Source of the DNA: UBA822 sp965249775
Lineage (GTDB): Bacteria; Gemmatimonadota; Gemmatimonadetes; Longimicrobiales; Gaopeijiaceae
DNA length: 64,000 nucleotides
Direction: 5' to 3'
Assembly (NCBI GenBank): GCA_965249775.1
Contig: OZ252253.1
Coordinates: forward strand, 310,001 to 374,000
In this document: positions 34,133 through 42,020 of the stretch, piece by piece
How positions within the stretch are numbered: the stretch's first letter is position 1
Layout: every line of letters begins with the position of its first letter
Notes under the pieces: model-generated
What the model was told of the DNA's origin: nothing
The model's input: the letters and a program-made list of their open reading frames with translations, nothing else
Database searches by the model: none
Made by a program: the position numbers and the translations under genes

Positions 34133-36036
34133 TTGTACCCGTAGGCCCAGCCGCTCTTCTTGCGGCGTGGTTTCGGTGTGGGTGCCGGCTCTTCCTCTTG
34201 ATCCTCCGGCTTCTCCTCCACGGGCTCCCGAAGTTTGTCCGCCAACTTGCCGAGGCGCTTCACCAACGGATCACCGAGCGAATAGAGTGCCGCGAGCGCG
34301 TAGACCTCGAGGTCGATCGCCTCGTTTCGGACACGGTTCTGAACGAAGGCGTAGACGAAGCGACGGCCCTGGCGGACCTTCTTGCGGGTCTCCGCACCGA
34401 ACTGAGCGAAGTATTCCGCGTCCGCGCCCGTCTTCGTCGGGCCACAGAAATGCATATATCCGGGCCCGCCGGGCTCCTCGTGGTTGGCCGTCATTTTCAC
34501 CCGGCGGAAGATGATCGTCTTGAAGCTGTGCGTGTTGATCGTCCACGGCTTCACACGGGACCGGTTCGGGCGCTTCAGTCGCTGGAGCGCCTCCCGGACC
34601 CGAGCGCCGGCGCCTTTCGAGGCGTAGATGCCGCGGCCTTCCTTGCCGCGGACGAACCGGAACACGCGGTCCTGCAGGTAGCCCGAGTCGATCATTGTGG
34701 CTCGGATCCGGGTATCGCGGCCGGACTCGTGGCGGTACGTCTTCGTGAGCATGTGCTCAAGCTCCTGCCACACCTCGTCCTCCTCTGGATCACCATGCAG
34801 CCGCTCGTGCGTGATCAGCCACGACTCTTCCGCATCGCCCCAGCCCTTGACTGCGACCTCGAGGCGGTCGTCCTGGACGTCGACGGACGCCGTGAGCACG
34901 CCGACACCGTTCGGGATCTCCGCCGGGAACTTCTGGGCGGCAGTGGCCAGGTCGCCCGTCTCGAACGTCTGGTCGCGATCCTCCCACGGCTCGCCGAGTT
35001 GGAGGTTGATGAATGTCTTGAGCTCCTCCGGCGTTCGCTTCTTCTCAAGCCACAGCGCTGCGAGCTCCGCCCACGCGACCCACGGGGAGTAGAGCGCTGA
35101 GATGTGGAAGCCGGGGAAGCGCCCGTCCGGGTTCGTCGCACACCACTCACCGAGCTCGAGCATTCGGCGCTTGTCCACTTCCTCGATGATGGCGCCACAG
35201 TTCGCACAGACGTAGACCGCCGTCTCAGGTCTGTGGACGTGAGCGCCGTCGATCGCGTCGCTCTCCCACTTCACGTTCTTCCAGATGAGCACCTGGCGCT
35301 TAGAGCAGTGCGGACAGGGCACGAAGTAGCGGCGCCGATCCGATGCGAGCCATTCCGGCCAGATGCGGCTCGTATCGAGGTCGCCCGGCGAGGAAACGTA
35401 CAGGATTTTTCGATTCCAGAAATTTCTGGTACGCTGCTCGCCGAGACTCAACGGGTCGCCCTCGGTCCCAACTGACGACGGGTACCGATCGACCTCGTCG
35501 AAGAGCACGTCGCGGATCGGGCGAGACGCGAGGCCGGATGGAGAATTCGCTCCGACGATCGAGAGGTGGCCCGCAGGGAAAACCTTGTGGAGAACGGTAT
35601 TCCCAGAATGGCGCGCCTTGGCATCGGCGACCTTACCGCGAAGGCAAGGCGTGTCCCGGATCATGGGAACCAACCGATCTTTCGACCAGGTCTTGGCTAT
35701 CTCCAGCGACGGCTGCACGACCAGAATCGGGCCGGGGTTCTGATCGACAGAATGCCCGACGTAGTTATTTAGTAGCTCCGTTTTGGCCGACTGTGAGCAG
35801 GCGACCCAAACAACTTTTCGCACGAGCGGATCACCGAGAGTGTTCATGATTTCGCGGAGGTAGGGCACACGGCTCGTGCGCCACGGCCCCGGCTCAGGAG
35901 ATGATTCAGGCGAGAGCATCCGGTATCGGTCCGCCCACTGCGACACCGTCATGCGGACCGGCGGCTGGAGACGGGCACGCAGCTCTTCCGCGCCGACCGC
36001 ATGGGCCCGGGCGCGGGAGTCCGCGACCACGCTCAC
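34129..36036 (-). CDS. Terminase large subunit, lambda gpA family
   Basis: 635 residues. VRMTVSQWADRYRMLSPESS and GPWRTSRVPYLREIMNTL open the GpA family; ACSQSAKTELLNNY is the deviant Walker A and PIRDVLFDEVDRYP Walker B; VPCPHCSKRQVLIWKNVKWE and YVCANCGAIIEE form the zinc site; later VDVQDDRLEVAVKGWG and MIDSGYLQDRVFRFV are nuclease-domain landmarks. It cuts concatemeric DNA and drives ATP-dependent packaging. Overlaps the small subunit by four bases. Confidence 0.95.
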   Translation of the reverse strand: MSVVADSRARAHAVGAEELRARLQPPVRMTVSQWADRYRMLSPESSPEPGPWRTSRVPYLREIMNTLGDPLVRKVVWVACSQSAKTELLNNYVGHSVDQNPGPILVVQPSLEIAKTWSKDRLVPMIRDTPCLRGKVADAKARHSGNTVLHKVFPAGHLSIVGANSPSGLASRPIRDVLFDEVDRYPSSVGTEGDPLSLGEQRTRNFWNRKILYVSSPGDLDTSRIWPEWLASDRRRYFVPCPHCSKRQVLIWKNVKWESDAIDGAHVHRPETAVYVCANCGAIIEEVDKRRMLELGEWCATNPDGRFPGFHISALYSPWVAWAELAALWLEKKRTPEELKTFINLQLGEPWEDRDQTFETGDLATAAQKFPAEIPNGVGVLTASVDVQDDRLEVAVKGWGDAEESWLITHERLHGDPEEDEVWQELEHMLTKTYRHESGRDTRIRATMIDSGYLQDRVFRFVRGKEGRGIYASKGAGARVREALQRLKRPNRSRVKPWTINTHSFKTIIFRRVKMTANHEEPGGPGYMHFCGPTKTGADAEYFAQFGAETRKKVRQGRRFVYAFVQNRVRNEAIDLEVYALAALYSLGDPLVKRLGKLADKLREPVEEKPEDQEEEPAPTPKPRRKKSGWAYGYK

Positions 36037-36539
36037 GCGGTAGGCTCCATCTCGTCCACGATGCGCTTGGCCAGCTTCGGCCCGATGCCCTTGATCCGGG
36101 TCACTTCCCCAAGCGCGCGGAGCTGGGCGAAGGTCTCCACCCCCGCAGCGACAAGCGCCCGATACCCTGGAAAGTCCTCCGGGAGGGGATCGGCCGCAGC
36201 TTCGCCTTCCAGTTCGAGCGAATCAGCGACGCTCGCCATATCCCTGAGCAACCCCTCGCTGCACACCCGCATCGCTTCCGTCCCTTCCGCCGGCGTCGGG
36301 ATGCCCACGATCTGCGGGCCCCACGATCCGGGCACAGACAACAGTGCCGCACGGAACGCGTCAGCTACCTTGCCCACGACGGTGCGATGGTCAGCGATGG
36401 TGATGAGTTCGCCCTCCGCCTTCGCCACCTCGATTCGACGACGCCGCACTTCGAGCTCCGCCTGCTCGAGCTTGGCACGGTCGAGGCCTGACTCATTCGT
36501 ACGACTCTGCCTGCGGACCTCGCGGATGTACCAAGGCAC
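36033..36539 (-). CDS. Terminase small subunit, Nu1-like, with helix-hairpin-helix tail
   Basis: 168 residues from GTG 36,539. The helical middle (GLDRAKLEQAELEVRRRRIE; ADHRTVVGKVADAFRAALLS; WGPQIVGI) is typical of Nu1/TerS proteins. The C-terminus TRIKGIGPKLAKRIVDEM is a helix-hairpin-helix. In-frame residues just before the start, IPSRPAGDGRGRVYDLVEVV, look like the usual wHTH end, but the frame has a stop (36,603, the end of the upstream gene) and no start before them, so the DNA-binding head may be lost or translated from an unusual codon. Confidence 0.75.
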   Translation of the reverse strand: MPWYIREVRRQSRTNESGLDRAKLEQAELEVRRRRIEVAKAEGELITIADHRTVVGKVADAFRAALLSVPGSWGPQIVGIPTPAEGTEAMRVCSEGLLRDMASVADSLELEGEAAADPLPEDFPGYRALVAAGVETFAQLRALGEVTRIKGIGPKLAKRIVDEMEPTA

Positions 36540-36602
36540 GACTTCGACCAGGTCGTAGACCCGCCCTCGGCCATCCCCTGCTGGCCGCGAGGGGATCCCG
36601 CG

Positions 36603-37280
36603 TCATCGCGCAGTTCTCACCGCTCGATCGAAGCTCGCCTCGAAGTTGCTCGCGAAGCTCCGCTCGAAGACGGTCCGGGCCGTGAGCTCGAAGCGGAGCG
36701 ACGGCTCGACTTCGGCTTGCGGCGTGAACGAGAACAGCATCCTGAGCTTTCCGACGCGACGCTGACCCCGTGGCTTACGCCTTCCCCCACGCCGTCCAAG
36801 CCGCTGCAATATCGCCCCGGTGCCGTCGGACTTGCGGATCATGAACGTGCGCTTCTTGCCCCTGTCGACCTCCGCCTTCGGGCCGCTGCCCCATCTCTCG
36901 AACTCGAGACGCCGGGGTCGCATGACCCGCGACACCACACCGGTCTTGCCCCGTCGCACTTCATCGGGCACGGCCAGGCGTGTGCCACGAGGCCGCACTG
37001 TCCCTCCCTCCTCGAACTTGAACAGGAACTCGCGCGTCGGATCGATCTCGACGATCGCCTCCAGGTCCCGCTTCGTGCTGAACTTGCTGACCTTCACGCC
37101 CTGCAGCACGTACGCCCGGCGGATCGTGAAGCGCTGGCGCATGCCCGCACGCTGCTCCGTCTGGAGGCCCCTCGTGGTCTGATTGATCGCGAACGACGTG
37201 GCGAACGGGATCTGGTCCCGGAACAGGAAGCGAAGCGATCGCGCTACCTCGGCGGCGTTGGTGTCGACGTCGATTCTCAC
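36603..37280 (-). CDS. 225-residue virion-related protein candidate
   Basis: From GTG 37,280 (overlap GTGA with the DnaC-like gene): VRIDVDTNAAEVARSLRFLF; RDQIPFATSFAINQTTRGLQ; AEQRAGM-like QTEQRAGMRQRFTIRRAYVL. The start with FR.QIPFA...A.N.T..G resembles small tail or neck proteins in phages; the C-terminal half is arginine-rich. Its position upstream of terminase is odd for a tail gene. Its stop lies in the same frame as the terminase small subunit. Confidence 0.5.
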   Translation of the reverse strand: MRIDVDTNAAEVARSLRFLFRDQIPFATSFAINQTTRGLQTEQRAGMRQRFTIRRAYVLQGVKVSKFSTKRDLEAIVEIDPTREFLFKFEEGGTVRPRGTRLAVPDEVRRGKTGVVSRVMRPRRLEFERWGSGPKAEVDRGKKRTFMIRKSDGTGAILQRLGRRGGRRKPRGQRRVGKLRMLFSFTPQAEVEPSLRFELTARTVFERSFASNFEASFDRAVRTAR

Positions 37281-38101
37281 GCTACCGCCCTCCGGTCGTG
37301 GCCTTCGACCGTGACGTGCCGGAAGTTCTGAGGTCCAAGCCTCGAAGCCAGCCGCTTCCAACCCTCTGCGTTGGCATCCTTGAACCGCTCGATGAGACCC
37401 TGTGGCGTGTGGTTGCTCGTGATCACGGTGGGATGGCCCTCCCGGGCGTTGACGAGGTCGACCAAGATCCGGAGCGTGTCCGGTGTCGCCTTCTCGCGGC
37501 CGAGATCGTCGATGACGAGCAGGTGGGCTCGCTCCCTACGCTCGAGGATCGCCGACGTCCCTCCGGTGCCGTATGTGTCCTGGATCATCGTGATCAGCCG
37601 GTCGGCGCGGTCGAAGATCACGCGCCCGGCGTCGATCCGATCGTAGAGTAGCACCGCGCGTACGATCGCAGCCGCCAGGTGCGTCTTGCCGGATCCGAGC
37701 GGACCCATCATCAACAACCCGAGCACCGCACCCCATCGCCCAGCTTGCAGCGTCTCGTCGAGGAACTGGCCTGCGGCCTCGAGCGGTTCCGCTCCGCACT
37801 CGGTCGAATCGAACTGAACGCCACGTTCCTTGCCCTCAGCGAGCAAGCACAGGCCGTGCTTTCTGACGTTGACGCCAGCTCGGTCCATGAGCAGCAGAAT
37901 CTGATCCTTGCGGGATGGGCCGTTGGGAGGTTCGGGTTGCTCGACACTCTCTTTTTCGACGCACTCCTCACAGCTCTTCGACGCGAACGGCGCGGGCCTT
38001 CCGCCGATCACCACCCGCTTGCGGGTGAACGGTTTCTCGCAATCGACACAGACCGCTTCCTCGTCGAGGAGTTCGACCTGGGTCTCAGAGGTAGGATCCA
38101 T
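37277..38101 (-). CDS. DnaC-like AAA+ helicase loader
   Basis: 274 residues from ATG 38,101. A zinc ribbon (CVDC at 18-21, CEEC at 44-47) precedes the AAA+ core: Walker A GPLGSGKT (133-140), Walker B LLVIDDLG, sensor-like VITSNHTPQGLIERF. Phage DnaC/IstB-like ATPases load the replicative helicase at the origin. It follows a DUF1376-like gene and overlaps it, a common phage replication pair. A longer frame upstream is only shadow sequence. Confidence 0.88.
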   Translation of the reverse strand: MDPTSETQVELLDEEAVCVDCEKPFTRKRVVIGGRPAPFASKSCEECVEKESVEQPEPPNGPSRKDQILLLMDRAGVNVRKHGLCLLAEGKERGVQFDSTECGAEPLEAAGQFLDETLQAGRWGAVLGLLMMGPLGSGKTHLAAAIVRAVLLYDRIDAGRVIFDRADRLITMIQDTYGTGGTSAILERRERAHLLVIDDLGREKATPDTLRILVDLVNAREGHPTVITSNHTPQGLIERFKDANAEGWKRLASRLGPQNFRHVTVEGHDRRAVA

Positions 38102-38960
38102 CGATCGCTCCTTTTTTCCAGCGGTCGGGGTCGTGGCTGGCTGGATTATTCCCGCGGTTTTTTCCCTGGCCGCCGCCTTTCTTGAATAACTCCACACTGT
38201 CCCGCAGGATCGCCCGGAAGACGTTCTGCTGATACTTCCGTTCCTCTCCGATATGGGCCTCGAGGGTAGCAGCGAAGGCGGCACGCTGGTCTCCCTCGGA
38301 CAAGCCCGCCAATAACTTCTCACCCTGCATGCTCGTCGGCCTGAAGGCACTCCACATGCTCTTGACCACCGTCGGCTCTGCTCGAGTCGCCTCGATGTAA
38401 CGCTCCAGCACTTCGGCCTGATCACCCAACCAGTCGAAGAATTCAGCCTCACTCGGATCTCGCGCACGCGTAGAGAGAGAGGTCTTCTCTACTGAAGTAG
38501 AAGAAGAAGAAGAAGATGAAGATGAAGATGAAGATGAAGATGAAGAGCTATCCGACCCCATTGGGGTTGCTATGGCGGTGCCATTTTTCCTCAATGGTGC
38601 TGCGGGTTCTGAGGTGTCGCCCCAGCGCGCTTTTGCGCCTTTTTTTCCTGCATTTCTCTGCACATTCCTGCGCGCGTCCTGTTTCTTTCGCTCTTTGTCG
38701 AGTCGTGGGTGCACGAGAGAGCCGTTTTTCTTTGCCTTGAAACACACCCGTACAGCTGGCCACACCTTCTCGAACTCCCTAAGCGAGTTGGCCTGGGCCA
38801 TCTTCCAAAGCGCCCTCGGATCGTCTGGGATCGAGCCCTCTTTCCAGCACACACACATGAGCCGGATGTATGCGCCGGCTTCAGCGAGACTCATGGCCAT
38901 CTGGTTGCCGTCGCTGAGGAAGTCGCCGGGATAGAACTGGAAGGCAGGAGGGCGGGTCAT
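38085..38960 (-). CDS. DUF1376-like phage replication protein with poly-serine linker
   Basis: 291 residues from ATG 38,960, chosen because it overlaps the previous stop (ATGA) and begins the family motif MTRPPAFQFYPGDFLSDGNQ, AEAGAYIRLMCVCWKEGSIP. DUF1376 proteins are replication-initiator-like. The middle has a long run of serines encoded by TCT/TCA repeats, and the C-terminal helical part (YQQNVFRAILRDSVELFKKG) may contact DnaC. It forms an overlapping pair with the DnaC-like loader. Confidence 0.8.
   Translation of the reverse strand: MTRPPAFQFYPGDFLSDGNQMAMSLAEAGAYIRLMCVCWKEGSIPDDPRALWKMAQANSLREFEKVWPAVRVCFKAKKNGSLVHPRLDKERKKQDARRNVQRNAGKKGAKARWGDTSEPAAPLRKNGTAIATPMGSDSSSSSSSSSSSSSSSSSTSVEKTSLSTRARDPSEAEFFDWLGDQAEVLERYIEATRAEPTVVKSMWSAFRPTSMQGEKLLAGLSEGDQRAAFAATLEAHIGEERKYQQNVFRAILRDSVELFKKGGGQGKNRGNNPASHDPDRWKKGAIDGSYL
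38495..38548 (-). repeat. Trinucleotide repeat coding poly-serine
   Basis: Alternating TCT/TCA-type codons give about 17 serines in a row in the DUF1376-like gene. Triplet changes would alter linker length without frameshift. Confidence 0.85.
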
Positions 38961-39415
38961 CGGCCTCCTTTCGGCTTGAAATTCCAGAGAGGTTGGAGTC
39001 TTCGAATCAAGCGCGCCTCGTGCATGAGCCAATCACCGTGCTTCTCCGGGGCCTCCACCAGATTTGGGCAACCGGGCGAGTGGTGCATCACGCCCGTAGG
39101 TCGGTCGAGATGACAACCTTGGATGCACTGCGCTGGGGCCTCCACAAGTCGATCGATTTCTGCGGCGATGAGAGCCCCGGCAATGACCAGACACCGTACC
39201 GGGTCCGGCTTACTGCCTTCGCGTCCGAACTTTGCCAGGCTGCCGCACATATCCAACGGGTCGTGGTCCCAATAATCGAGCCCGTCAACGATCAGCTCCG
39301 CCGCCGCATCGGCCAATTCACCATCGCCGTGCGCGGCGTCATCATGGTTGGCAGTCCAGCCCTCGTACTCGACCTGCCTACGCCTCTCGGCGGCGATCAT
39401 CTCAACTCCGTTCAT
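38957..39415 (-). CDS. 152-residue phage early-region protein
   Basis: Opens MNGVEMIAAERRRQVEYEGW, TANHDDAAHGDGELADAAAE, a pattern frequent in phage proteins next to replication genes (function unknown). A Cys-His cluster (CIQGCHLDRPTG, HHSPGC) may bind zinc. Overlaps both neighbours by ATGA. Confidence 0.7.
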   Translation of the reverse strand: MNGVEMIAAERRRQVEYEGWTANHDDAAHGDGELADAAAELIVDGLDYWDHDPLDMCGSLAKFGREGSKPDPVRCLVIAGALIAAEIDRLVEAPAQCIQGCHLDRPTGVMHHSPGCPNLVEAPEKHGDWLMHEARLIRRLQPLWNFKPKGGR

Positions 39416-40011
39416 CGCGCTCCCTCGTCCACGGCTTGATCCCGTGACTCATCGTGCTCGGTCCATTGGGGCCCACAGTCGTTGTCCGAGACGAGTGCCT
39501 TCCAAGCGAGGGCCTCTTCGGCCTCTTCGTCGGATTTACTGACCGGGTTTTCAGCGAACATCTCGATTGCCGATGCGTAGCCCGACCTGTGGGCGTTTCG
39601 CGCTCCCTCGCCATCCTCTTCTGTGACCTCCAGCGTCGCCTCGTAAGCAAGCGACCGCACCCCGAGGCAAAGCGCGCGTACCGCTCCGCCGGCACCGCCA
39701 TCGAGGATGTGCCGGGCGAGCTCCCTGAGCATTTCGGCGTCGCTCGGGGCCTCTGGAGTGTCCCCGGATTCGTCCCTTACTGACGCCGTTTGTTGGGTTT
39801 CGTGTCCGTCTGGATGTCCCACCCCCGGCGCGTAGTCCTCCGACGACCCCGGAAGCGGTGAATGGACAGGCTCCCGTGTGGGCACGTCATCCCGCACCCG
39901 GGCGTCGACGTACTCCCAGCGTGAGGGCTTCTCAAGTGGGCAGTACGGGCAACGCTCTACGGTGAACCGCGTGCGGCAGTTGAGGCAGATGCGCTCCCTA
40001 GACTCACTCAC
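39412..40011 (-). CDS. 199-residue phage protein with N-terminal zinc ribbon
   Basis: GTG 40,011 is preferred because it overlaps the previous gene. CLNCRTRFTVERCPYC near the N-terminus forms two CxxC knuckles. A disordered acidic/proline linker follows, then a helical part (AEMLRELARHILDGGAGGAV; GEGARNAHRSGYASAIEMFA). Unknown role, maybe replication or nucleotide-linked. Confidence 0.6.
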   Translation of the reverse strand: MSESRERICLNCRTRFTVERCPYCPLEKPSRWEYVDARVRDDVPTREPVHSPLPGSSEDYAPGVGHPDGHETQQTASVRDESGDTPEAPSDAEMLRELARHILDGGAGGAVRALCLGVRSLAYEATLEVTEEDGEGARNAHRSGYASAIEMFAENPVSKSDEEAEEALAWKALVSDNDCGPQWTEHDESRDQAVDEGAR

Positions 40012-40426
40012 GGAGGGCCTCACACACTTCGTCGAGCGACACACAGACCGTGGCCATCTTGTTCATGAGTTCCGGTTCGATCGCTTCCGGAATGAACACG
40101 ATCCCTAGCTTACCCGCTCCGATCCCCCATCCGAGCTCAAGGTGGGCGCTTCGACCGCACGGATGAACGAGCACCACCGCGTCCGCATTATTGAGCGCCC
40201 ACATATCGGTAGCGAACCCCCGCTCCGCCAACGGGTTATGTAAAGCCTCACAGTATTCCGCAGGCCCCCAGGATTCCCAGCGCGGATCGATCTCGGACCA
40301 GTGGAAGCCGTTGTCCCCCGGTGCTGGGTTGCGGAAATCGTAGACCTTGAATCCCTGGCACTTCAGGTGCTCCACCACCCCGGGTTGATGCTCATTGCGC
40401 CACGATGACGCGACGTAAACGTTCAC
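40004..40426 (-). CDS. Nucleoside 2-deoxyribosyltransferase-like protein
   Basis: 140 residues from GTG 40,426. VNVYVASSWRNEHQPGVVEH and NADAVVLVHPCGRSAHLELG, WGIGAGKLGIVF match the nucleoside deoxyribosyltransferase fold: beta-strand ASSW..., the D...V.P.G.S...E.G.A active-site helix. It may exchange bases on deoxynucleosides or hydrolyse unusual nucleotides to shape the dNTP pool or modified-base phage DNA. Overlaps both neighbours by four bases. Confidence 0.7.
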   Translation of the reverse strand: MNVYVASSWRNEHQPGVVEHLKCQGFKVYDFRNPAPGDNGFHWSEIDPRWESWGPAEYCEALHNPLAERGFATDMWALNNADAVVLVHPCGRSAHLELGWGIGAGKLGIVFIPEAIEPELMNKMATVCVSLDEVCEALRE

Positions 40427-40665
40427 GAGAGAGCCACCCACCAAAGAAGAGCCAGGACCAGGAGGGTTGGCAGCCCGATCAAGACGAAGGCGGTGATCGC
40501 CCGCTCGTTCTGGTAGTGCTCCCACATGCGCAGTCCACCGGGATTCTCGCGTCGGTCTTCACACGCTTCGCACAGAACCCAACGAACGTGGGTGCCCGCG
40601 ACGATGTTGTTCATCGTGTAGCCGCAATCGGCGCACACCTCTTGGACTCGCTCGGGCTCAGTCAT
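40423..40665 (-). CDS. 80-residue zinc-ribbon membrane protein
   Basis: CADCGYTMNNIV and LCEACEDRRENPGG supply two CxxC knuckles; the C-terminus AITAFVLIGLPTLLVLALLW is a membrane helix. Unknown function; a small phage membrane protein, perhaps for superinfection exclusion. Confidence 0.6.
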   Translation of the reverse strand: MTEPERVQEVCADCGYTMNNIVAGTHVRWVLCEACEDRRENPGGLRMWEHYQNERAITAFVLIGLPTLLVLALLWWVALS

Positions 40666-40843
40666 GCGCTCCTTCGCCTTCCATCAGCCACGAACCCGAG
40701 CTTCGCGTCTTCCTCCCGAAGAGACGCAGTTCGTGCCCGTCGCTCGCCAGTTCGCCCACTTCAACACGATCAGCTCGTCGTCGACGAACTTCGTGATCGG
40801 TGTGGACGCGCCGACCGGTTGGTGAGGGGCTGGTCGTAGTCAC
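40658..40843 (-). CDS. 61-residue phage protein, unknown
   Basis: GTG 40,843 overlaps the methyltransferase stop (GTGA) and its TGA overlaps the next ATG, so packing supports coding. VEVGELASDGHELRLFGRKT follows an arginine-rich stretch. No domain recognised. Confidence 0.45.
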   Translation of the reverse strand: MTTTSPSPTGRRVHTDHEVRRRRADRVEVGELASDGHELRLFGRKTRSSGSWLMEGEGAHD

Positions 40844-41581
40844 GCCGGGGTCGCTTGCTTCACAGCGCGGGCGATGGCCCTGCCCATAGGTAGCGGCACA
40901 CCATTTCCGATGACTTGGCGTTTCCCACTGTCGGTGAGGGGGCACTCGTCCAGATAGTCTCGGGGTAGGCCCTGGAGCTCTAGCATATCTGCTACGCGGG
41001 TGCGCTTGCCCTGTCCCGGGCCGTGTCGCTCCCCCCCCTCGGTGTAGGTGCGCTTCACGCGACCGGAGCCGCCGATCTTCACTGGCACCGAGCGGGCGCC
41101 GCTTGTTACGGCCTGTGAGTAACCGGACGGGCGTGGAGAGTTGACGATCTCGTGGGCCAGAAAGCGGTCCAGCATGAGCCCCTGTTGTGTGCCCAAGGAG
41201 AACCGCCGGGTACGGTCCTGCGTCTCGCCGAGCTGCCTGTTGTTGAGCACCACCCAGCGGACCATAAAACCATCCACACACGGCTCTGGCGCGTCGAGTA
41301 CATTCTCCATCAGAAACCAAGCCGGGCCGGCGGCCGCCACCACCCGTGAAAACTCCGGTATGAGGTGTGCCGTCAGATCGCAGCACCCGGCGTACTTCGC
41401 GGAACACGCGCACCAGAGCATCGATGTGTTCCTGCAACGTCGGCTCCAGCCCGATAGCGCCCGCGACCCCGTAGTCCCGCAGCCCCCAGTACGGCGGGCT
41501 CGTCACCACACAGTGCACCGACTCGTCGGGGAGCTCCCGCAGCTTCTCGCGCACGTCGCCCACGAGGATCCCGACCTTCAC
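40840..41581 (-). pseudogene. Chimeric DNA methyltransferase: N4/N6 N-terminus joined to C5 C-terminus
   Basis: From GTG 41,581 the frame reads VKVGILVGDVREKLRELPDE, VTSPPYWGLRDYG and VFREVRRVLRSDGT, the start of a phage N4/N6 methyltransferase (TSPPYW catalytic motif). Near 41,361-41,380 it changes one frame over to LTAHLIPEFSRVV, FLMENVLDAPEP (C5 motif VI), NRQLGETQDRTRRFSLG (motif VIII) and RQVIGNGVPLPMGRAIARAV (motif X). The C5 part lacks motifs I and IV, so neither enzyme is complete. A deletion joined two adjacent methyltransferase genes. Confidence 0.75.
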
Positions 41582-41823
41582 GGCATGCACCCCCGGATCG
41601 CGACCGTCCACCACACGGCGAGCCCGAGGAGGGCCGCTCGCTTCAGGTGGGGTGGGGAAGGGGTCGGGGCCGCCACCGTCCACACGAAGGTCTCCACATC
41701 GAGCACCGTGAGTTCAGGCAGTGCCAGTAGCTCCTCATGGGCAACGATCTCGTCCGAGTAAGCTGTGCGGAATATCCCCTCGATGGCGTTCGACTGCCGG
41801 ACGAATTCTTCCAGGCCGTTCAC
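41578..41823 (-). CDS. Truncated Fic/Doc-like protein N-terminus
   Basis: MNGLEEFVRQSNAIEGIFRT, AYSDEIVAHEELLALPELTV, LDVETFV is the usual N-terminal part of phage Fic-domain proteins; SNAIEG fits the Fic inhibitory motif (S/T)xxxE(G/N). After residue 48 the sequence becomes unrelated (VAAPTPSPPHLKRAALLGLA), and the HPFxDGNGR active site is missing. The stop overlaps the chimeric methyltransferase by GTGA. Probably a fragment, perhaps still translated. Confidence 0.5.
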   Translation of the reverse strand: MNGLEEFVRQSNAIEGIFRTAYSDEIVAHEELLALPELTVLDVETFVWTVAAPTPSPPHLKRAALLGLAVWWTVAIRGCMP

Positions 41824-41841
41824 AACCCTGCCTCCCCAAAC

Positions 41842-41863
41842 TGTGCAGGTTCGTGTGCAGGTT
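41842..41863 (+). repeat. Two 10-bp direct repeats near the attachment fragment
   Basis: TGTGCAGGTT occurs at 41,842-41,851 and 41,854-41,863. Short direct repeats 80-100 bp from a core site could be integrase arm sites. Inference only. Confidence 0.5.
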
Positions 41864-41930
41864 GGGCCCCCAAAACCGGGGTTAGTGGCCCTGCGGTAGG
41901 TGCGGGAAGTGGCTTACCTACGGGCGCAAG

Positions 41931-41966
41931 CGGATGAGGCGACGGGTTCGACTCCCGCCGCCTCCA
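41931..41966 (+). other. 3' end of a tRNA/tmRNA gene, probable prophage attachment fragment
   Basis: GGGTTCGACTCCCGC is a T-arm, followed by CGCCTCC and A, an acceptor 3' strand. The upstream 100 bp hold no anticodon arm, D-arm or tmRNA tag, so only the end is present. Phages that integrate into tRNA or tmRNA 3' ends leave such a duplicate at the distal side; being on the plus strand, the intact gene would lie to the left of the element. A mismatch in the T-stem suggests it is not a functional gene. Confidence 0.65.
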
Positions 41967-42020
41967 TTGATGACTTCCTTGCCGTCGGGTACGGAGGGCA
42001 CCTCTTCTAGCTTGTAGGTG

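Larger units (their letters stand above)
12171..41823 (-). mobile_element. Siphovirus-type prophage, late genes to replication genes, no integrase in view
   Basis: About 45 minus-strand genes in lambda-like order (replication, terminase, portal, protease/capsid, connectors, tail tube, chaperones, tape measure, tip, fibre, lysis). Most neighbours overlap by ATGA, GTGA or TGATG. An attachment-like 3' end of a tRNA or tmRNA gene lies at 41,931-41,966 on the far side. No integrase, excisionase, repressor or antirepressor was found. Several genes near the right edge are broken, so the prophage is at least partly decayed. The true left limit may lie beyond the window. Confidence 0.85.

Noticed and set aside
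36603..37361. Longer start for the 36,603-37,280 gene
   Set aside because: The extra residues overlap the DnaC-like gene and are low-complexity shadow sequence; the GTG at 37,280 gives the standard GTGA overlap.
38495..38548. CRISPR-like or regulatory microsatellite
   Set aside because: The repeat is a triplet run fully within a coding frame; no spacers.
41931..41966. Functional tRNA gene
   Set aside because: Only the T-arm and acceptor strand are present; no D-arm or anticodon arm could be found upstream.
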